Shown here: positions 56,336 to 64,000 of the stretch, one piece after another
Layout of the letters: the number at the start of each line of letters is the position of its first letter
Numbering within the stretch: position 1 is the stretch's first letter
Assembly: GCA_012934845.2 (NCBI GenBank)
Contig: WNNJ02002049.1
Coordinates: forward strand, 62,001-126,000
DNA from: Pomphorhynchus laevis
Taxonomy: Eukaryota > Acanthocephala > Palaeacanthocephala > Echinorhynchida > Pomphorhynchidae
Direction: 5' to 3'
Length of the DNA: 64,000 nt
Program-made: the position numbers and the translations under genes
Notes under the pieces: generated by a model
The model's input: only the letters and a program-made list of their open reading frames with translations
The model's database searches: none
What the model was told of the DNA's origin: nothing

Positions 56336-57219
56336 CCGTTCGCTACGCTCGCGGATTGAGCTCAATCTATCGATAAAAGGTCATGCCTAAAAAAGCGCGA
56401 TCTCAGATCCCTGTTCCTGATCAAGAATCTTCCACATCGGAATGCAATGATGGTTATACCAGCTTCGAAGTTGGATGCGATTCCAAAGATTGTGATGTAT
56501 GGACACTTGTTCGTGTTAAAATATCCGACCACTCAGTGTATAAACGTAAACAGTTCACAGTACGACAAAACAGTTCACAGTACTGATGTTGTACATCAGT
56601 ACGACTACTACAGTTATCCTGCTCATCTACTCCTGTATCACACACGACCACTCAGACCAATGCTGTTTTAGATGTTTCCCTCGCATCAACACCTGACTTC
56701 GCATCATATAATCCCATTATTGAACCTACTCTCTCACACACTCCTCGTTTAACTACGTACCAAACTTCCATTAATCTTTCTCATTCTAACAATGCTAACG
56801 GTAAAGCTTTTCATCTCGTACCTCCTCTTTCGTATTCCTCCCCCAATCTAAATAAATCTCAAACTTCTTTATTCTCTTCACGTACTTCTTACTCGACCTC
56901 CCCCGTATCACTTCTCAATAATTTACATCCTTCCATCAAAATCATTTCCAGCAACATTTCCGATCAACTGATTCAACACTCCATTCCTGCTCACTCATGC
57001 CCCAACCTATCTTAATTCTCCTTACTCTACCTCCCACGTAACACTTCCAAATAATTTACATCCTTCATTTAAAATCATATCCAGTCACATCTCTGATCAA
57101 CCGATTCAACACCCCGCTCCTGTCACACTTGCTCCAACCAATATTAATTCTTTATCAAGCACCCCTGTCATTTCCACTTCTATCTGCTCATCTACCTCGA
57201 CTCCTACCAACTCTGTCCG

Positions 57220-57690
57220 TCCACCTCTTCCACGAAATCGTTTTCCTTCGCGCGATCGCTGTATAATCATATCAAACTTAAAGCTTTCCAAATCTGCTTC
57301 TCCACAATCTCGCCTCGATGATGATGTATTTGCTTTCAGGTCTATCCTAGCAACCATTCTTTCTGATGATAACCCATCCCTCTTCAATAATATCGCTCCT
57401 GTATCCTTTATTCGTTTAAACAAATCCACTAAATCCAATCATCTCAGTCCTCCACTCTTAAAAATCGTATTCCGAGATAGTTCACATGCCTCTTCGGTAC
57501 TCTCCCAACGTTTTAAACTTCTTACCACTTCATCTACTTGCCGTATCTTTCCTGACCGCTCCCCTTCTGATATTGCCCAGCTCAATTTAGCTCGCATTGA
57601 GAAACATCGACGTGAAACAAACGGCGAGTCATCCTTATCTATACGTCAAATCAACGGAAATGTTCACGTTGTACACACAAGGCCAAAAAT
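57220..57690 (+). pseudogene. Family A ORF1 C-terminal conserved domain
   Basis: The plus-strand reading gives RNRFPSRDRCIIISNLKLSK, RLDDDVFAFRSILATILSDD, PPLLKIVFRDSSHASSVLSQ and FPDRSPSDIAQLNLARIEKH, ending RRETNGESSLSIRQINGNVH. This RRM-like plus DRSP..R/Q..L...R block order is characteristic of CR1/L2-type ORF1 proteins, which bind element RNA. It is followed directly by ORF2. The equivalent in the minus copy runs from about 21035 down to 20670. Confidence 0.65.
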
Positions 57691-57693
57691 TCG

Positions 57694-58856
57694 ATGGCGT
57701 CCCATCTCTCCCCATTGTCTTCTTCGCTAGTGGATCTCACTCCTAAGCATACTTTTCGTCTTAGTCTATTCATCACTCGCTCCATTCTTCATAAAGCTTC
57801 GATCAATTATCTATTGATATTCTCTGCATTACCGAATCCTGGCATTGTGACTCCGACGATCTTGATATTCGTCGTCTATGTCGCTCTGGTTGTTCTTTAA
57901 TTGAATCAGCTCGTCTAATTGCCTATCATACATATACTGCGTCTAACCATGGCGGTATAGTTGCCATTGCTCGTCACCCAATGTCTTTACGTAAAATTAA
58001 CGTGAACATCCGTTACACCTCGTTCGAATTACTCATATGCAAATTATCAACTCCTTTCCCTCTGGAACTTGTGATTGTATACCGTCCAGGTTCAGTTGCC
58101 CCTTCATGTATCTTCTTTAACGACCTTGCAGATCTAATGTCTCACTGTTTATTGTCTTATACTCCTTCTTTTGTTCTCGGTGACTTTAACATTCGTCTTG
58201 ATCGCCCGTCTGACTCTATCACTTTAACTAATCTTTTTTCTGATTTTAACTATAAATTACTTTCAACAAGCCCAACTCATATTCTCGGCGGTGCTCTCGA
58301 CATCATTGCTGTTCCTAACTGCTTCAATGACTATACCTCCTTGTCAATTACTGATCATGGTTTGTCCGATCATTTCCTTGTCACTCTTACTCTTACTCGT
58401 CCCCATCCTCCTTCTCCGCCTTTACCATTTTCTACACCAAGTCGACCCTGGAAGCTTCTCGATATCCCTATTCTCTGCACAGCCTTACTCGATTCTTCAC
58501 TCTTTTCACTTCCTCTTAAGTATCTCTCTCCCGATGATCTCTGCATTCTGGTTGATTCTAAACTTACGTCGATCCTCAATAACCTTATGCCTATCGACTT
58601 CGACGTTCCAAGCGCTTGCGCCATGCTCCCTGGTTCGATTCTGACTGTAGTCTTTCTAAGCGTCGACTCCGTCACTCTTTTCATATGTGTAAACGCTTTC
58701 TTAAACGTTCTCCCAACTCACTCCCTCCAAATCTTCGTGATTCCTACTTTTCTCAACGCCGTTTACATCTCATCCTTATACGTACTAAACGTACTATCTT
58801 TTGGCGAAATCAACTCGAGTCATCTTCCAACTCTAAATCTCATTGGAAAATCTTAA
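57694..58856 (+). pseudogene. Family A ORF2 endonuclease (plus copy)
   Basis: MASHLSPLSSSLVDLTPKHT starts the protein. After a frame change near 57800 come ITESWHCDSDDLDI, the NHGGIVAIARHPMSLRKI block, LVIVYRPGSVAP, FVLGDFNIRLDRPSDS, THILGGALDIIAVPNCF and SITDHGLSDHFLVTL. All catalytic motifs (E, GDFN, SDH) are present. One codon (D after PS) is missing against the minus copy. Confidence 0.8.
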
Positions 58857-60219
58857 ACTCAATTCTTTCACGATCATCTACCCTTGTAATATAAATCCTG
58901 ATGAATTTTCTTCTTATCTACAAACTAAGCTATCTAATTTACTTTCCCTACTACCCATAGCCCCCTTGTACCCACTCTTATCTTTAAATACTTCCCTCCC
59001 AGAACTATTCCACCTTCTTCCCGTTTCGTCTGATGAAGTTTCTTCGGTTCTGCTGTCATTACCTAATAAAACCTCTCCTTATGACCCAATTCCCACTCAC
59101 TTGCTTAAAAATATCTGCTCCTTTATCTTACCCTTCCTAACCACATTGTTCAACTCGTCCATCCGTAGCCGTACATTTCCTTCCATCTGGAAATGCGCCA
59201 CTGTTCGTCCTCTCATCAAAAAGCAATCGCTCGACTCCTCACTACCATCTTCGTACCGTCCTATTTCACTTCTACCAACCCTCTCTAAACTCCTTGAGCG
59301 TTTCGTTCTTAAGCAAGTTAAAACATATCTCTTTTCCTCTAACTTGTTTCCTCCCTTCCAAGCCGCTTTTCGCTCTAATTACTCTACCGAAATTGCGTGT
59401 CTTAAAGTTTATAACGACTTACTCATATCGCGCGATCATAAATTATGTAGTGTCATAGTTTCTCTTGATCTATCGTCGGCTTTTGACATCGTCGATCACT
59501 CGATTCTTCTCCATCGCCTTCGTCATGATTATGGCTTTTCTTTACCCACTGTATCACGGTTTTCTTCATATCTATCAAACCGTACATTTCGCGTATATTC
59601 TAACTCTTCTCTCTCCCATTCTTCGTACATTCCGTCCGGTGTTCCACAAGGCTCCGTATTAGGCCCTATACTTTTATCTCTTCTTCTCGGTGATTTGTCT
59701 TCGATTTCTCATAAATTTAACTTCCATGTTATGCAATATGCTGATGACATTCTCATCTATGCTCATGCACCTGTTTATCGTATTTACGATCTTAGTGTTT
59801 CTGCTTCTGACTGTCTTGTCTCAATTTCCAATCATCTTTATTCCCTTCGCCTTTCTCTGAATCCTGATAAATCCAAAATTATGTGGATCCTACCTCGACG
59901 CCTCGGCTTCGAACCTCCCTCCGTATCATTAAATTCTACAAGTATTCCTATCGTTGATAATCTCGTTTTCCTAGGCTTCCATTTTGACAACCGACTTTCA
60001 CTTAAACCTTTTGTTAGAGATAAAGTACGCTCATCTACCTTGATACTCCGCAACCTCTGTCAAGTTCGTAGATTGATCGATTTACCTTATTGTATGACTC
60101 TCATATCTTCTCTCCTTTTTCCTGACTCGATTATTGTCTTAGTCTATTTTCCAACTCTCCTAAATCCACTCTTCTTCCCCTACAACGCATCTTCAACGCA
60201 GCTGTCCGAATTCTCCTAA
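58843..60219 (+). pseudogene. Family A RT, 458-residue open frame
   Basis: The longest frame in the window: LPNKTSPYDPIPTHLLKNIC, SSYRPISLLPTLSKLLERFV, FQAAFRSNYSTEIACLKVYN, VSLDLSSAFDIVDHSILLHR, SGVPQGSVLGPILLSLLLGD, MQYADDILIYAHAP and VFLGFHFDNRLSLKP. RT fingers, palm and most of the thumb are intact, with YADD. The last residues (after LISSLLFP) are out of frame, and the C-terminus is lost at the junction with the next copy. Confidence 0.85.
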
Positions 60220-61800
60220 AATCTTTGATTATTCAACTTGCTCATTTCCTAACCTCATTGTTTAACTCTTCCATGCGTAGTGGAGATTTTTATCCTGCTT
60301 GGAAATCTGCTATAATTCTACAAATATCCAAGCCTTCACTTGATCCCTTGATGCCTTAATCATATCGCCCTATCTCTAACCTTCCAACTGTCTCTAAACT
60401 TTTTGAACGTTTTGTGTTGAAGCAGGTTAACATAAATCTCTCTTCGTCCAAACTGTATCCTCCTTTTCAATCGTCTTTCCGATCTCACCATTTTATTGAG
60501 TTGTCCTGCAACAAAGTTTTCTGTGACTTACTTCTTGATCGTGATAAGAAAATCTGCATTGTCGTAATTTCCCTTGACCTTTCTTCTGCGTTTAACATTG
60601 TTGATCATTCCATCCTCCTTAATCACCTTCGCAACAACTATAGCTTTTCTTCTGCTACTGTATCATGATTCTCTTCTTATCTCTCTGAACGATCTTTCTG
60701 TATCTATCCAATGCGGTGTTCTCTACCCATTTCTCTCTATCCTAAAGGTATTCTTCGAGGATCTATGCTCGAAGTAATTATTTTCTCTTTTCTCATTGGC
60801 GATCTCTCCGGCATTACACATGATCATAACTTCTGCATCATGCAATATGTTGATGATATTCTATTTTACTCTCATTCTCCTGCTCATCTTATCGATGATC
60901 TCTCAGTCTCTTTTACAAATTGTTTTCTCTCCATGTCCAAACATATTTCCTTGCTTCGTTTGTTTTGTAACCATTTCAAGTCATAAATCTTATGGGTTAT
61001 CCCTTCTTTCCTCTCAGTCTCTCCTCCTTCGGTATTTTTTAATTCGATCGTTCTTTCTATTGTTGATCTTCTCACTTCCTTGGAAGTTCATTTCGACAAC
61101 TGCATTTCTTTCGATCCATTCGTTCGCTATAAAACCTGATCTTACAATATTTTACTTCATGACCTTCGCCGTGCCGGGAACTCGCTTGATTTTAACTAAT
61201 AGCACTCTTTTATCTCCAGTCTAGTGTTTCCTAAGATCGAATATTGCCTCGATCACTTGCTTTCACCTCTAAATCCTCGCTTTATCCTCTCCAGCGCCTT
61301 GTGAATTCCACAGTGTGTATCCTTTGGCGTCTCCGCTGTTTAATTAAATTTCCTCTTGCCTCGCTAAACTCAACTGACTAACTATGAAAAACCGCATTCT
61401 ATTCCGTATATTTTGTATCACTTTTAAACTCTTTTCTCCAAACTCGCATTCTTATCTGCATATTCCCGCTAGTACCGAATCCTACCTCACCTCCATAAAT
61501 CTTCGTTAATATGTCTCTTCTTCCTAATGCTCCGTCATTTCCTTTAAACTACATACGTCGTTCCCTTTTTATCGCCGCTCCTATTCTCTGCAAGAAACTA
61601 ATTCCTACCATGCGCTCAACTTCCTTCTTTCCATCCTTCAAACACAGTCTCCGCTCTATTTTGTCCCTTAATAATTGATTCAATTATTCTAACTCTGAAA
61701 CTTTTCAACACGCTCTCACTCATCAACATCAACCTATCGACATCGTTCATCATTTTGTTTTTTATTATTTTTCAATTTTTTGTTATAAAAACTTTTAATT
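60218..61800 (+). mobile_element. Second family A subfamily LINE, RT and 3' end
   Basis: It begins inside RT: LTSLFNSSMRSGDFYP, then SYRPISNLPTVSKLFERFVL, FQSSFRSHHFIELSCNKVFC, VISLDLSSAFNIVDHSILLN and IMQYVDDILFYSHSP (YVDD in place of YADD). The C-terminal region continues with stops to about 61670, and an AT-rich 3' UTR follows to about 61800. It lacks the stem-loop tail of the other subfamily. Clearly diverged (70-75 percent at protein level by eye) from the copy it is fused to. Confidence 0.72.
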
Positions 61801-62110
61801 TGTAATTTAGTGAACTTGTAAGTAAATGTATATCCACAATATCTACATTTGATTGATTTTCAATTTCACATTTGATTTATTTCCAATTTTGTCAACATAA
61901 ATATTAGATGTGTATTGAATGATATGAAATTACAAGGTAATACTATCATCAAAAACCTCGGTTTTCCGTTCACTCATGGTAACTTAAAATAAATAGTTAT
62001 TATTTATTGTTATTTCATAGTGTTTGTAAAAACAATTTAGTCTTTACCATTATCGTAAAACGATTGATTGCATACTAAAGAAGCAATCTTGCTGTATATA
62101 TAGTAAACAG
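61800..62110. other. AT-rich stretch, nothing recognised
   Basis: No element or gene recognised. Confidence 0.45.
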
Positions 62111-62120
62111 TAAAGAACAC

Positions 62121-62330
62121 AAAAAACTCATCTGCTCAACGTTTCAGCTTTTCGTATTGTTCACGAACGCTACAAAATCCATTAATGAATTTTGAAGCAT
62201 TCGTGTACAAGTCTAAAACCGAAACGTTTAGCAAATGAGTTTTTTTATATTCTTTATGCTTATTAATATGACATCAAAAATATAAAAACGATCTTGTTAA
62301 ACGATCAGCAGTCGCGGATATTTTTACTTT
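62121..62330. repeat. Foldback with Penelope-type motif plus a repeat shared with 41.4 kb
   Basis: Arms 62121-62179 and 62187-62247 (aaaaaactcat / atgagtttttt; cacgaacgct.caaaat / attttgaagcattcgtg) flank a 7-nt loop. The right arm has accgaaacgtttagcaaatg. Downstream, aaacgatcagcagt at about 62300 repeats the one at about 41439. Confidence 0.75.
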
Positions 62331-63050
62331 GTCTATGTATTTGGTATACTATCAGTGATTGCTTGTAAGATATTTATCATATTTTGAATCTTTTGAATAA
62401 CTGAGCTTCCTTAGTATCAAGCTACGCGATATCGGTCTTTTAGTAATTTAGCCAGTTCATGTGTGTTTTTATTGTAATTGAACAATTCCGTGTATTTATT
62501 CTCTCGTTTTTATATCTGACAAAGGTGTAATATGTTTCCTCTTTTGGCGAGATTATCATCCACTATGTATTGTGATTTGACTCTAGAATTCCGACATATA
62601 ATCTTTTAAATGGCTCAGTTGTAGGTTGTCATGCCGGTGTTTTCCATTAAGGATTCAAAACAATAATAGAATAGAATTAAATTATTTAATTTGTAATTTT
62701 TTAATTTAAAAATATTAAATTATTTTCCATTCTGTTTTCTTGTATTTACGATACATGATTTATTCTACAAATATTGGCACGTTCGTCTATCAAAAGAGTC
62801 AGACGACTGTCATTCTTTTGTGACAGTCACTATTTTAATGCATTTTCAACATTTTTTTATATAAAATTGATTAAATCAATGTTTTCATTTTAGTTTTCAT
62901 GCTTGAGATAAAATATGTAGCCGTAATTAGAGTAATCCAACATACCATTACAACTGGTCATTCCTGTTATTGGTATGTTATATTTAGCGAGACAGTATTC
63001 TAAGTTTGAGATAATGAAATGACAAGTGAAAGGTATTGACTAATAACTTT
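62331..63050. other. AT-rich stretch, nothing recognised
   Basis: No recognisable feature. Confidence 0.45.
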
Positions 63051-63054
63051 GATG

Positions 63055-64000
63055 AAATGACAGGTGACGGCTATATGCACCGAAGCGTTATTGACATAAC
63101 CATGTGACATAACGGCAGCGATATCTTCAGCCAAACTATTTCAAACATATACTGCCCGTTTAGACAGTCTGTAAAATTTCCGCAACTTACCCGGCAATTT
63201 GTAAACAGCATCATACAATGGCTTCGTAATCTCGTATTCTCTCGAAATCTAACTACATCCACAGGAAAAACATCAACTGAATGTACAATTCGCCAAAGTG
63301 CAATTAAGTCAAGAAAACGATAGCGATACCTCCCTGATAAAACATTCAATCATCTTAACCTTGAAGTAAAACACCCTTGACAACACAACCGGGAAGCACG
63401 TCTGAGTACATTTTCCAAGTTAATCGACTCACCCCTGGTTGTTGGAAAGGTTGCCTGTACACAGTACTCAAGATGTGGTCTTACTAAGGCACAATAAAGT
63501 TTGACGAATATTAGTGCGATAATTTTGCAAAAGTAGTCTTGATGCAGTATAAGTTGCGTATCGCTTTTAACCGCGCATGATCGGTGTTTAAAAAAGGATT
63601 TATTTTAACCTGTCAAATGCGTGCCAGCGCACGCTGACATGGTGTTTGCTCTTGTCTTTAGCGATTCGTGAATTATCACTCCCAGATCGGGATGCTCTGA
63701 GACTCGCTTGATTAAGGGTCCATTTATTCTGTAATCAAAATGAGTTTTATCTCTACCCAATCTCATCTATACACACTGTCGCGTTGAGTATCAAGCCAGT
63801 ATTATTACACCAACTCCCGATACAGTTAGGATCATATTGTAAAAAATCACAATCCGCCTTGTTTTTGATTGTTGCCAATATTTTGACATCTTCAGCAAAT
63901 GCCAAGTGAAACCACTTTGACCTTAGGACTAGGTCATTTAAAAATACGATAAGGATAAGTGGACCTAGGACCGTGCCCTGAGGAACACCCGAATAAAAAC
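63055..64000 (-). mobile_element. CR1/Rex1-like LINE, RT C-terminal part, cut by window edge
   Basis: Reading minus from the edge: a GVPQGTVLGPL-like start, FLNDLVL, a core that reads FAEDVKILATI, where FADD is usual, DLGVIIHESL, then LVRPHLEYCVQATFPTTRGE, INLENVLRRASRLC, RLRWLNVLSGRYRYRFLDLI and LWRIVHSVDVFPVDVVRFRE (frame 63349-63071). This is the classic palm-thumb order of CR1/Rex1-type LINEs. It is interrupted by a 51-bp insertion at 63590-63640 and by several stops. The upstream part lies beyond the window. Confidence 0.72.
63590..63640 (-). mobile_element. 51-bp tail-only insertion of a family A-type LINE
   Basis: Flanked by the direct repeat ggtgttt (63583-63589 and 63641-63647). It has the same stem-loop (gcgtgcgctggcacgc), atttgacagg and aaaataaatcc as the insertion at 53849-53904. 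It lies inside a LINE RT remnant, so it is younger than that copy. Confidence 0.78.

Larger units (their letters stand above)
56350..60218 (+). mobile_element. Family A CR1-like LINE, long copy with ORF1
   Basis: ORF1 begins at about 56383 (MPKKARSQIPVPDQESSTSE) with a cysteine-containing stretch, a Ser/Pro-rich region (56700-57200) and a C-terminal conserved domain (57220-57690). ORF2 starts at 57694, with the endonuclease to about 58450 and RT to 60218, where it breaks off inside the RT C-terminus and joins another copy. The sister at 17.7-21.0 kb is about 95 percent identical. ORF2 shows few defects, including one missing base near 58595 (cctatcgac for cctagtcgac) and a frame change near 58890. 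Confidence 0.82.

Noticed and set aside
58370-58684. Minus-strand frame rich in Arg/Ser/Glu, and similar antisense frames at 10159-10377, 10748-10972, 19252-19434 and 57106-57438
   Set aside because: They are antisense shadows of family A coding regions with biased codon composition.

Overview
The window looks like intergenic DNA from an invertebrate animal. It is AT-rich, I recognise no host protein-coding gene, tRNA or rRNA, and almost everything identifiable is retroelement remains. The mix (CR1-like, jockey/R1-like, RTE-like and Nimb-like LINEs, a LINE type with a restriction-like endonuclease, Penelope-like elements with a GIY-YIG domain, one Ty3/Gypsy-type LTR fossil) would fit a flatworm, but that is an inference from element content only and I hold it loosely.

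Layout. (1) 0.2-10.15 kb: copies of one jockey/R1-like LINE, 'family B' (zinc-knuckle ORF1, then APE endonuclease plus reverse transcriptase), mostly on the minus strand. Three lie head to tail, and the 3' tail of one copy runs straight into the ORF1 ATG of the next. (2) 10.15-13.2 kb: a decayed CR1-like LINE, 'family A' (minus), and a 3' fragment of family B (plus). (3) 14.9-26.7 kb: an old Ty3/Gypsy-type fossil (minus) whose gag part is split by a family A copy and whose upstream terminal repeat is split by a block holding two family B copies and a Penelope-like fragment. (4) 27-30.6 kb: a family A 3' end, an RLE-type LINE and a Rex1/CR1-like RT remnant. (5) 30.6-36.5 kb: AT-rich DNA with a long (AT)n tract and a compound foldback. 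(6) 36.5-39.3 kb: two Nimb-like LINE pieces head to head, two 134-bp monomers, and a second RLE-type LINE piece. (7) 39.2-46.9 kb: a dense cluster of foldback hairpins, an RTE-like LINE and two Penelope-like 3' ends. (8) 47.07-51.25 kb: the best preserved family B copy (minus). (9) 55.5-61.8 kb: plus-strand family A copies. One is nearly identical to the copy at 17.7-21.0 kb but in opposite orientation. (10) 63.05 kb to the right edge: the RT C-terminal part of another LINE, cut by the window.

The most interesting signals are the ATG-to-tail tandem array of family B, with repeated use of the same insertion site elsewhere; 51-56 bp 'tail-only' insertions that expose a conserved 3' stem-loop of family A; and a set of short-loop foldbacks, several built from Penelope-like termini sharing a GAAA-containing motif. 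All identities and boundaries were judged by eye.
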